NCBI GenBank assembly: GCA_016649875.1
Contig: JAENWW010000012.1
Coordinates: forward strand, 1 to 40,428
Direction: 5' to 3'
DNA: 40,428 bases
Source: Coriobacteriia bacterium
GTDB lineage: Bacteria > Actinomycetota > Coriobacteriia > WRKU01 > JAENWW01
A model generated the notes under the pieces. It was not told the DNA's origin. It did no database searches and saw only the letters and a list, made by a program, of their open reading frames with translations. Position numbers and translations under genes: made by a program. Positions 33,247 through 39,673 of the stretch are shown here, in pieces (the first letter of the stretch is position 1; every line of letters starts with the position of its first letter).

Positions 33247-33372
33247 TTACCAACTTGCATGTACAACATCCGGACCGAGTCACCCATCATTTTCTTGCGA
33301 TTCAAGCACATGAGCACACCTAATCTGCCATGCGAGTTCGCGCACTTCATTTTTAAGCTATAGACATTGCCC
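33247..33372 (-). pseudogene. Tail fragment A of a putative replication gene
   Basis: Reading the minus strand with small frame repairs gives a C-terminal peptide containing YSLKNEVRELAWQI and ending LGPDVVHASW before a stop. It aligns throughout with the better-preserved tail at 35761-36008. Internal frame breaks show it is dead. Identity as a rolling-circle-type Rep is a guess from the better copy. Confidence 0.65.
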
Positions 33373-33572
33373 CATCTGGTTTCAATTTGGTATTCAGCAA
33401 CTATGAGGACAACATAATCGGCACGCCTAACTTACGACAAGAAATCATCAAACCTGCATTAAAAAAGGCTGGTTTACCTCGGACAAGAATTCATGATTTT
33501 GAACACCCATGCTCGATACCCATAAGGGTGTTGGAATATGGTCGGACGTCGCAATATTTAGATAAACTTTAA
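33363..33572 (+). pseudogene. Tyrosine recombinase (integrase) remnant
   Basis: The plus frame reads NLVFSNYEDNIIGTPNLR, then PALKKAGLPRTRIHDFEH, the core of the phage-integrase catalytic domain. In active enzymes the second part reads HDLRH; here the catalytic Arg is replaced by Glu and the rest of the domain (second His and the Tyr) is missing or altered. It lies about 55 bases before tRNA-end copy B, where an integrase normally sits relative to its attachment site. It is inactive. About 60 residues survive. Confidence 0.75.
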
Positions 33573-33578
33573 TATTCT

Positions 33579-33827
33579 GCTTACAAATGGAGAAGTCAGC
33601 AATAAAGGTAGAGCGCAATAACGCCCTGACCTGCATGTTTGTTGGTGCCCTGTACGGGATTCGTACCCGTGATCTCCGTCTTGAGAGTATCCTCGAAGCA
33701 ATTATTGCTAGTTCCATTTTAGTCCATTTTATTGCCTGTGAGCTGTGGTTTTATAGTTTCTTCATTCCAGCTCGTTTTTGCTCAATATAGGTACTTTTGG
33801 CTAGTTTCGCTTACAAAATGCTTACAA
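33579..33827 (+). repeat. GCTTACAA direct repeats flanking tRNA-end copy B
   Basis: GCTTACAAA occurs at 33579-33587 and 33809-33817, and GCTTACAA at 33820-33827, the last two one helical turn apart. They straddle the attachment-like block and may be integrase arm-type binding sites. Apart from copy B the stretch 33573-33913 holds no gene. Confidence 0.45.
33602..33677 (-). other. tRNA 3' end plus terminator, copy B (att-like remnant)
   Basis: 46 of 50 bases (33628-33677) match copy A at 31737-31786, and the adjoining terminator stem is recognisable though degenerate. The T loop is mutated (TACGAAT) and the acceptor strand differs, so it is older or derived from a different tRNA allele. Copies A and B are direct repeats about 1.9 kb apart. 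Confidence 0.8.
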
Positions 33828-33902
33828 CTTGGTATTTGAACTAAAGGAACAGCAATATTTTACAACCATGATAGAATGAAAGAATATTAAGGTTCGATAT
33901 AT

Positions 33903-33910
33903 GGGGGGGG
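33903..33910 (+). repeat. G8 homopolymer in the AIPR ribosome site
   Basis: Eight consecutive G residues lie 3 bases before ATG 33914 and form its Shine-Dalgarno region. An ATG at 33901 precedes the tract and would come into frame with the gene if the tract had nine Gs. Confidence 0.7.
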
Positions 33911-33913
33911 ATT

Positions 33914-35707
33914 ATGGACACGAAAATTAGAGACCAAATTCTTGAGGACATTAGAGCAATTCAAGGCGATTATTTGAGTTCAATACCTAACTTGAAATCA
34001 GATGATTATGCGTTTAACTTTTGGGTTCTTACAAAGTTGTACTGTATAGATGAGGAAATCGCGATCTCCTATATCACAGACAACTCAGATCGAGGAATTG
34101 ATTGTTGGGTGTATTTTGAAGAAGCAAAAGAACTTTATTTAATCCAAAATAAATTTTATACTACCGCAGCTCTCTCAAGGGGAGCGGTTATTGATGAATT
34201 TTTATCAAGACCACTTGAGCATTTAAGACTTGGCTCCTATACAAGATCAAAGGATCTACAAGATATCTTCACAAAATTTATGGTCGATACAGAATTTAAA
34301 ATTCATTTAGTGGTGTATACAACTCAAGACAAGGAAGATACCGCGCTCAAAAATGAAATAGATACTTGGTCGTATGATCAAGAGGGCATAAAAGCATACA
34401 TTGACGCTAAGATGTACCAATTGGATGACATCAAAGAAACGTATTACGGAGAGCAGTATTCTGATGTCATAAATTTTGAATGCGAAATAGCAACCACCAA
34501 TCAAGGTACTTTGCTTAATATTGATCCGGAGCATTACTCGCTTCCGAACCTTATTAAGGCAAGATACATCTTGACTTCAGTTACAAATTTATTTGAGATT
34601 GTTAAAAAAGCTGAAAAGAAAAATTATCAATTGTTTGAAGAAAATATTCGAGAATATCTTGGCAACAAAGGTGTAAACAATAAAATCATTGCAACACTAA
34701 GGGATCCCAAAGAGAGAGGTAATTTCTTTTTCTACAATAATGGAATTACTATAATTTGCGAAAGTTTTGTAAATGGTAAAAACAAGGCTGCCACAAAAAT
34801 ATTTAATCCTCAAATTGTTAATGGGTGTCAGACGGTAAATTCGATTTTCGATGTGATTAGCAAGGTTCCTGCTGGGGAAATGTCGGACTTTGATAATACT
34901 TATGTGATGGTAAAAGTGCTGCAAGTTGATAAAGAAAATAATAAATCGCTATATTTGGATATTGTTCTATATAACAACAGCCAGAACGCCATCAAAGAAA
35001 AGGACTTTGCTGCAAATCATAAGGTATTCAACAGTTTAAAGAACCATATGGAAGATCGCGGTTTTGCGTTGTATGTAAAACAGAGTGATGAGTATAAATA
35101 CAAAAATAATAAGGCGCTTCAGGCGCAAATGAGAAAACCAGCTGCAAATTATTTTGAATACATTGGGCTAGAAGATTTTAATACTGCCCAAATGGGCATA
35201 AGATTGGAAAAATTATTGCAGGTTCTCATGGCGTTTCAGTTTGGTGGATATGAAGCATTTACAAAAAAGAATACACTTTTGAAAAGAGATTCAAAATATT
35301 ATAACGAGCTTTTGGAAATGATTAGCAACGTAGATTATAGCGTTGATCAAATAATTAAACTCTATTTGTTGTTCCTGTATGCAGAATTACAAAAAAAGGG
35401 AAGTGAAGACAACAGAACCCCTATTCCTTATTATGTCTTGGATTTTATCGGCAAAGATTATCGAGATTCTGCGAATCAATATCTTTTGTTTGAAAAGGAT
35501 TCAGCTATGGTGATTTATAATTTTTATAAGTCAGTTGCCAACCAGTACAGAAGACAGATTGAAAATTCAGGGACAGACTACAACAAAATGATTAAGCAGC
35601 CGATAAGGGAAGACGTTTTGAACGGTGCGATATTGGGAAAACTAGATGATCTGGAATCTGAACAGCGTGGCATAATAAAAAGATTCAGGACAACAGTTTT
35701 CGAATAG
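33914..35707 (+). CDS. AIPR-family abortive phage infection protein
   Basis: 597 residues. The N-terminal domain carries a restriction-endonuclease-like motif set, SDRGIDCWVYF (D63) followed 15 residues later by LIQNKF (Q78, K80), as in PD-(D/E)XK nucleases. The AIPR core lies around residues 270-400 with FFFYNNGITII, NPQIVNGCQTVNSIF and YNNSQNAIKEKDF. AIPR proteins occur alone or with restriction-modification genes and block phage growth; the mechanism is mostly unknown. It is AT-rich with its own terminator 30 bases downstream, so it is a solitary transcription unit. It lies just outside the tRNA-end repeat pair. Confidence 0.9.
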   Translation: MDTKIRDQILEDIRAIQGDYLSSIPNLKSDDYAFNFWVLTKLYCIDEEIAISYITDNSDRGIDCWVYFEEAKELYLIQNKFYTTAALSRGAVIDEFLSRPLEHLRLGSYTRSKDLQDIFTKFMVDTEFKIHLVVYTTQDKEDTALKNEIDTWSYDQEGIKAYIDAKMYQLDDIKETYYGEQYSDVINFECEIATTNQGTLLNIDPEHYSLPNLIKARYILTSVTNLFEIVKKAEKKNYQLFEENIREYLGNKGVNNKIIATLRDPKERGNFFFYNNGITIICESFVNGKNKAATKIFNPQIVNGCQTVNSIFDVISKVPAGEMSDFDNTYVMVKVLQVDKENNKSLYLDIVLYNNSQNAIKEKDFAANHKVFNSLKNHMEDRGFALYVKQSDEYKYKNNKALQAQMRKPAANYFEYIGLEDFNTAQMGIRLEKLLQVLMAFQFGGYEAFTKKNTLLKRDSKYYNELLEMISNVDYSVDQIIKLYLLFLYAELQKKGSEDNRTPIPYYVLDFIGKDYRDSANQYLLFEKDSAMVIYNFYKSVANQYRRQIENSGTDYNKMIKQPIREDVLNGAILGKLDDLESEQRGIIKRFRTTVFE

Positions 35708-35735
35708 CGATCGACCATAAATATTATTATTAATT

Positions 35736-35764
35736 GTAGGGGCAAATTATTGCCCCTACTTTAC
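35736..35764 (+). terminator. Terminator after the AIPR gene
   Basis: GTAGGGGCAA pairs perfectly with TTGCCCCTAC around ATTA, followed by TTT. It ends exactly where replication-tail fragment B begins on the other strand. Confidence 0.8.
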
Positions 35765-36008
35765 CAACTGACCCATAAGACTTCCGGGCCCAACCAATCG
35801 TCGTTTTCATTTGAATCAAACGTATAGGCATCGCCAATTTGCCATATGAGGTTTCTCACTTCATCAAGGCTGAACGCATTGCCATGTTTCACTTCTACAT
35901 GAATCTTGCGCGAGCACAGATAGCGTTTACGGTTCTTGAAGCGTTCATCGCTATCAAAGGTCTTGCCGATATACTTGCTGGCGTAGGCAGCTCCTGAGCG
36001 TGTTTTTG
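35761..36008 (-). pseudogene. Tail fragment B of a putative rolling-circle replication gene
   Basis: The minus strand reads through about 82 codons without interruption, with ASKYIGKTFDSDERF, RKRYLCSRKI and SLDEVRNLIWQIGDAYTF, ending GPEVLWVSW-stop. The pattern KYIGK...RYLCSRKI recalls the C-terminal part of plasmid or phage rolling-circle replication initiators. There is no start: upstream (36009 on) the sequence switches to an IS end. It is the best preserved of three homologous tails (33247, 35761 and 37163). Confidence 0.6.
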
Positions 36009-36009
36009 G

Positions 36010-36091
36010 TAGATTAGAAGTACCGCAGTTCGGAAGCTAAGAATTCCAGCGGTGGAAGACAAAAAATGATCCATTGCCGAGCACCTCAAGT
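36010..36091. repeat. 82-bp repeat, inverted copy of 38951-39032
   Basis: About 76 of 82 bases match the reverse complement of 38951-39032, including the run around CAGCGGTGGAAGAC. The right copy lies directly upstream of an IS21-like istA start, so both are probably left ends of the same IS type. This copy is a solo end inserted into the replication gene fragment. Confidence 0.85.
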
Positions 36092-36174
36092 TGATGAAAG
36101 GCTTTGCGAAGTGGCTCTTCAAGGCGACGTTTCGCTGGAATAAAGCAGCCCTTGCAAACCTTGCTAATGGCCTA

Positions 36175-36240
36175 TATACTGTCACTAATGATTTGTTTCT
36201 TAACATTTTTGATAACTATCATTAAGGATACGACAGTATA
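36175..36240 (+). promoter_or_regulatory. Promoter and palindromic operator of the AbiEi-like gene
   Basis: TATACTGTC (36175-36183) and GACAGTATA (36232-36240) are perfect inverted arms. Inside them ACTAATGAT (36184-36192) faces ATCATTAAG (36218-36226). Between the arms, TTGTTT (36194-36199) and TATCAT (36217-36222) are spaced by 17 bases as a promoter. The last arm ends one base before the start codon. AbiEi antitoxins are known to repress their operon through inverted repeats, so autoregulation is likely. Confidence 0.75.
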
Positions 36241-36241
36241 C

Positions 36242-37009
36242 ATGAAGTTTCGAGAATACATAGAGACGCATCACGTCTTCACTTCTACGGTCCTGACCGA
36301 CGTGTGCGGGAATGCGGCCAGCGTGAAGACCGCGCTCTCCCGCGCCGTAGCCGACGGCAAGGTGTTCAAGGTGCGAAACGGTCTCTACGTATCGGATACA
36401 GGGCGTTTCGTCGGAGTAGCCGCAAACCCGTATGCGGTCGCCGCCGCGTTCGCCCCCGACGCCCTGTTCTCCTACCATTCCGCGCTCGAACTACACGGCC
36501 TCGCCCATTCGGTATCCAGAAGAGTGCAGTTCTGCTCGGGTTCCAGCCGCCTTTCCTTCTCATTTCACGGAACCGACTTCGAGCGATACCCAACGCGTGA
36601 CAAGGCAACCACCGACACGGTACGTGCAGACTCTTTCGGTTCGGTCTCGGTCACATCGCGCGAGCAGACCTTCATCGACTGCATGGCTCATATGCGGCTG
36701 TGCAGTGGGGCCGAAGAGGTCCTGCACAGCTTGGCTGGGTTGCCGTATCTCGACCTGAAGATTCTTTCCGGACTATTGGAAGAACAGCCGACATCGGTGG
36801 TGGCACGTGCAGGCTGGTACCTTGAGGCCAACGCCGAGCGCTGGAGCGTGACGGTCGACTACCTCGAAGCGCTTCACGGATCCCTACCGGCCAAAGCCAG
36901 CTACTATCTGGATTCCACCTCGCGCAAACAGGCGCAGACCTTTGCGGCACGCTGGAAGCTCAACCTGCCCGTCTCCTTATCGGAGCTCGAATCATGGATG
37001 GAGTTATAA
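36242..37009 (+). CDS. AbiEi-like antitoxin / winged-helix regulator
   Basis: 255 residues. The N-terminal 55 residues form the AbiEi antitoxin winged helix (TSTVLTDVCGNAASVKTALSRA, then KVFKVRNGLYV). The remainder matches the AbiEi C-terminal domain (FSYHSALELHGLAHS near 83, SREQTFIDCMAHM near 140, and the conserved RAGWYLE). ATG 36242 is fixed by the operator that ends beside it. In type IV AbiE systems the nucleotidyltransferase toxin AbiEii follows directly. Here only a 32-codon ORF follows, so the antitoxin looks orphaned. It is more GC-rich than its neighbours, suggesting a separate origin. Confidence 0.82.
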   Translation: MKFREYIETHHVFTSTVLTDVCGNAASVKTALSRAVADGKVFKVRNGLYVSDTGRFVGVAANPYAVAAAFAPDALFSYHSALELHGLAHSVSRRVQFCSGSSRLSFSFHGTDFERYPTRDKATTDTVRADSFGSVSVTSREQTFIDCMAHMRLCSGAEEVLHSLAGLPYLDLKILSGLLEEQPTSVVARAGWYLEANAERWSVTVDYLEALHGSLPAKASYYLDSTSRKQAQTFAARWKLNLPVSLSELESWMEL

Positions 37010-37011
37010 CC

Positions 37012-37110
37012 ATGAGCATATCAAAATTCAAGATGCTGAACCTTTTGAAGTACAAATTAATGGTTATAAACAATTCGGTTGCTGACATGCTGGTGAGTAA
37101 TCATTCATAA
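37012..37110 (+). pseudogene. Possible toxin-start remnant after AbiEi
   Basis: An ORF of 32 codons begins two bases after the antitoxin stop (MSISKFKMLNLLKYKLM...) and ends early. Position and spacing are where AbiEii normally starts, but the sequence is too short to identify. It may be a truncated toxin or chance. Confidence 0.3.
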
Positions 37111-37123
37111 AGCGATGATTAAG

Positions 37124-37156
37124 AAGGGGAGGCATTTCGCCCCCCCCCTTTTTTTT
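37124..37156 (+). terminator. Terminator after the AbiEi region
   Basis: AAGGGGAGGC pairs with GCCCCCCCCTT-type sequence and runs into eight or more T residues. It precedes replication-tail fragment C. Confidence 0.8.
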
Positions 37157-37162
37157 CTGTTA

Positions 37163-37201
37163 TTACCAACTAGCCCATAAGACATCCGGCCCCAACCATT
37201 C
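37163..37201 (-). pseudogene. Tail fragment C of the putative replication gene
   Basis: Thirteen codons on the minus strand read EWLGPDVLWASW-stop, matching the ends of fragments A and B. As with fragment B, a plus-strand terminator lies directly to its left. Confidence 0.6.
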
Positions 37202-37232
37202 GGTTGAAACAAGATTTATCGCGAGAAGCCGC

Positions 37233-37433
37233 TTATTTCTTTTTTAGCGTATTGATTTTGAAAGGCGTATACAAGGGACAGACACCAACTGCAGACGTAA
37301 GCAGAAGAATGATGCCAAGAATTCCTAAGTATTTCCAATTGTTGTTCACAACAAAAAGAAGGCTGAGCAAACCTGCACCGACAATGAAGCGGATAATCCG
37401 GTCGATATTTCCCATGTTCTTCAAGTTCTTCAT
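37233..37433 (-). CDS. YgaP-like membrane protein (DUF2892)
   Basis: 66 residues with two membrane helices (IIRFIVGAGLLSLLFVV and YLGILGIILLLTSAVGV) and the family motif GVCPLYTPF with its conserved cysteine. In YgaP this module is fused to a rhodanese; stand-alone copies are common in anaerobes, and a role in sulfur or redox chemistry is assumed. ATG 37433 has GAGATG as weak ribosome site; an ATG at 37442 would add three residues. It probably shares a transcript with the ferredoxin upstream. Confidence 0.85.
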   Translation of the reverse strand: MKNLKNMGNIDRIIRFIVGAGLLSLLFVVNNNWKYLGILGIILLLTSAVGVCPLYTPFKINTLKKK

Positions 37434-37489
37434 ATAAAGCATCTCTTTCTTTTAATAAAATCGATTTAAATAAGTATATACTTTCGTAT

Positions 37490-37675
37490 CTATTTCGTTT
37501 GAACAATTGCCTGCATTGGACAAAACTTTACGCATTTTGCGCACTGAATGCACTTTTCCTGATCAATAACAGGAAGACCATACCCTTCCTGACTTATGGC
37601 ACCTACCGAGCATTGATTAATGGCCGGGCAACGATGGTTCTGTGGACAACGTTTTTCATTTATTGCAATATTCAT
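37490..37675 (-). CDS. Small ferredoxin-like 4Fe-4S protein
   Basis: 61 residues. The C-terminal half has a full [4Fe-4S] motif CIQCAKCVKFCP (CX2CX2CX3CP). The N-terminal half has CPQNHRCPAINQC, an altered cysteine set that could bind a second cluster with different spacing (CX6CX5C plus others). ATG 37675 follows AGGGAGAT. It is the first gene of a two-gene unit with the DUF2892 protein. Electron-carrier function is inferred from the motif. The gap 37676-37850 on the upstream side shows no gene. Confidence 0.85.
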   Translation of the reverse strand: MNIAINEKRCPQNHRCPAINQCSVGAISQEGYGLPVIDQEKCIQCAKCVKFCPMQAIVQTK

Positions 37676-37854
37676 TTGTATCTCCCTAAACTATTTCTGT
37701 GTTTACAATAACGTAAAAGAGAAAGTGCCACAGTGACAAAGTCATCATAATAGGAAATTCTTTCTGAATCAGCGAATGCGCACCAAAATTGCCATACAGA
37801 AGTTATTTGTTTGTGGAACTACTAAAATTGTACATCTAATTACTTAGAGACAAC

Positions 37855-38083
37855 CGGGTGCAAAAAGTAATGGTCTCGGATATTAATCTTGAGGGGGCCA
37901 AAGACGTTGTTAAAGAAATCGAATCTGTTAAAGGAACTGCAGTGGCTATTCAAACCAATGTGACGAAAGAAGAAGACATTCAGGCTTTAGTTGATACTTG
38001 TGTTAATATTCCTCGCATTCGATGATTCAAGCTTTATAAATGGTACGGTTATTATTGCGGATCCAGGATGGACAGCATACTAA
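37855..38083 (+). pseudogene. SDR dehydrogenase with a large internal deletion
   Basis: The first part (37858-38012) encodes an early segment of a short-chain dehydrogenase, with VMVSDINLEGAKDVVKEI, then AIQTNVTKEEDIQALVDTC, the second and third strands around the cofactor. After a frame break the last 18 codons of the same family follow (FINGTVIIADPGWTAY-stop at 38083). The N-terminal glycine motif, the YxxxK active site and about 150 residues in between are gone. Confidence 0.8.
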
Positions 38084-38125
38084 ATATTTGAATTCAATAC
38101 ACATATTAGGTAGAGGAGATACAAA

Positions 38126-38512
38126 ATGGATATACTTTACAAAGTTCAGACAAATAAAAGTTTTGAAAATGCAGTAGAGGACCTGAAAAAGAACCTGAGC
38201 GCCCATAATTTTGGTGTATTGTGGGAGTTGAATTTCAAAGATAAGCTACAGGAAAAAGGCCTGGATTTTGATATAAATTTCAAAGTGTTAGAAGTTTGCA
38301 ACCCCAGGCAGGCTAAGAGAGTGTTGGAAATGCATATAGAGGTCGGGTATTTTTTACCCTGTAAAATAGTTGTATATGAAGAAAAAGGTTCAGTAATGAT
38401 CGGAATGCCCCGTCCGACCGGATTAATCGGTATGATTGATAATAATCAATTATCCGACATTGCCCTTGAAGTCGAAAACGAGCTGCAATCTGCCATAGAT
38501 AGTACCAAATAG
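38126..38512 (+). CDS. DUF302 family protein
   Basis: A 128-residue cytosolic protein matching the DUF302 domain along its length: FENAVEDLKKNLSAHNFGVL near the start, then INFKVLEVCNPRQAKRVLE, and the LPCKIVVYEEKGSVMIGMPRP strand pair. The family is common in anaerobes and sulfur-metabolising microbes and its role is unknown. ATG 38126 follows AGAGGAGAT. It appears intact between two wrecked genes, so it may be under selection. Confidence 0.88.
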   Translation: MDILYKVQTNKSFENAVEDLKKNLSAHNFGVLWELNFKDKLQEKGLDFDINFKVLEVCNPRQAKRVLEMHIEVGYFLPCKIVVYEEKGSVMIGMPRPTGLIGMIDNNQLSDIALEVENELQSAIDSTK

Positions 38513-38565
38513 GTTATGATGAGTAAATTTTTTCCGGATAATTAAGGAAAAGAGCGGGGTGCGGA

Positions 38566-38629
38566 TTCCGGCGTATCCGGTCGGCTGTTCCGGAATTATC
38601 CGGACAGCAAACCGGAAACATCCGGACAC
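38566..38629. repeat. Cluster of CCGG motifs
   Basis: Six CCGG-centred motifs occur within 64 bases, some palindromic (TTCCGGAA, ATCCGGA), and a seventh lies at 38534. The stretch lies between the DUF302 gene and the IS21-like remnant and encodes nothing recognisable. It may be part of the decayed IS. Confidence 0.5.
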
Positions 38630-38779
38630 TTTGTCAAGCAATTTGTTTGTATGATAATGCCGAGAATATTTCAATGCATTAGTCGTTTGATACGCGAGTT
38701 TTTTCTCGACAACCACTCCTTTTCTACGGTTGGGCTGTCCGGCGTTTTGACAGCCTTTTGCCTAAGAATGCCGCCGAAA

Positions 38780-38907
38780 TATGCACCTGTCTAAGTACTT
38801 TTTGACCGTTTGAAATCGTCTCCTCTTTCCTTCGCGATTTGCCGCATACCTTTCGCTTCAAATCTGTGCAGAATTTTGATACGATGCTTTTGATTCATGG
38901 TTAGCAT
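38780..38907 (-). pseudogene. IS21-like transposase (istA) start, truncated
   Basis: On the minus strand ATG 38907 follows AAGGAG. The product begins MLTMNQKHRIKILHRFEA, then MRQIAKERGDDFK, the N-terminal helix-turn-helix of IS21-family IstA. A one-base shift near 38805 then stops the frame; in the shifted frame TVKKYLDR continues the family pattern. The rest of istA and istB are absent. Confidence 0.7.
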
Positions 38908-38950
38908 CTCCTTGCTCCTTTTCAGTTTCCTCACTAAAAAGGATAATGTG

Positions 38951-39032
38951 AGTTGGGGTGCTCGGCAATGGATCATTTTTTGTCTTCCACCGCTGGAATT
39001 TTCAACTTCCGAACTGCGGTACTTCTAATCTA
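38951..39032. repeat. 82-bp repeat, inverted copy of 36010-36091
   Basis: This is the region between the istA start and the junction with the thiC fragment, so it is most likely the terminal leader of the IS. See the matching entry at 36010. Confidence 0.85.
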
Positions 39033-39039
39033 TCGAAAA

Positions 39040-39210
39040 CAACTTGACTGGGAAGCACAGTGGGAGTGCGCGATAGACCCAGAAACGGCGAAATCAATTC
39101 GCGCTGACAGGAAGCCTGAGCATGAAGACACCTGCTTCATGTGTGGAAAGTTCTGCGCAATAAGAAGTATGAATAAAGCACTTGCAGGTGAGCATATTGA
39201 TATTTTGTAG
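39040..39210 (+). pseudogene. thiC: 3' fragment of thiC
   Basis: 56 codons encode the C-terminus of phosphomethylpyrimidine synthase: LDWEAQWECAIDPETAKSIR, then CFMCGKFCAIRSMNKAL with the CX2CX4C cluster motif typical of ThiC, to a TAG. The rest of the gene was lost at the IS boundary at about 39033, so this copy cannot make the enzyme. Confidence 0.88.
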
Positions 39211-39237
39211 GTGAGAATTTGAGTTCTTTTAATCTAA

Positions 39238-39544
39238 GGGGGGGGTAATTTCCCGCCCCTTGGGGCAAAAAGAGGATGTGGTATACTGAAAAAATGGCCG
39301 AGCATATAGATAAAAGCCATAACAAAACACTTCTGTTGTACCATATGGTATTTCTTGTAAAGTACAGGCGATAAGTATTTATACCGGAAGTAGAAGAGAC
39401 TCTGAAAGAGATTTGTGTTGGAATAGAACAACGATAGGATATCCGATTTGTAGGGCTTGAGGAAAATCAAGTGCTCATGCTCGTACAAGGGAACCCAATC
39501 GAATTGGATTTATGGATTTGATACCCCGTTGCTTGCGGCGGGGT
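39238..39544 (+). mobile_element. Decayed IS200/IS605-type element
   Basis: A left-end-like hairpin (GCCCC/GGGGC, about 39255-39266) follows a G8 tract. A TnpA-like frame starts at ATG 39294 (MAEHIDKSHNKTLLLYHMVF, LVKYRR) and is broken by in-frame stops at 39372 and later, with VFIPEVEETLKEI and [13 protein letters not shown] still readable. A right-end hairpin ACCCCGTTGC/GCGGCGGGGT lies at 39523-39544. About half of tnpA is missing and the catalytic Tyr is not found, so it is dead. Confidence 0.8.
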
Positions 39545-39673
39545 TCTTCATATGATGTTCTGAATTCTGTAAAGAGAATTTGGTGCAAATCAAGCACCTG
39601 CTTGTCCAATAACACTAGCCTATCAACTCGTTGTTTTATATTTGGATTACAAGCAGTGCAAGGAGTTTTTTTT

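Noticed and set aside
33587-33790. ORF containing YGIRTRDLRLES
   Set aside because: This is the same artefact from tRNA-end copy B, a well-known spurious protein motif.
38953-39210. 85-codon ORF read as one protein
   Set aside because: The first third is the IS-end repeat, which also gives a similar false peptide at 36.0 kb. Only the part from 39040 is real coding ancestry (thiC).
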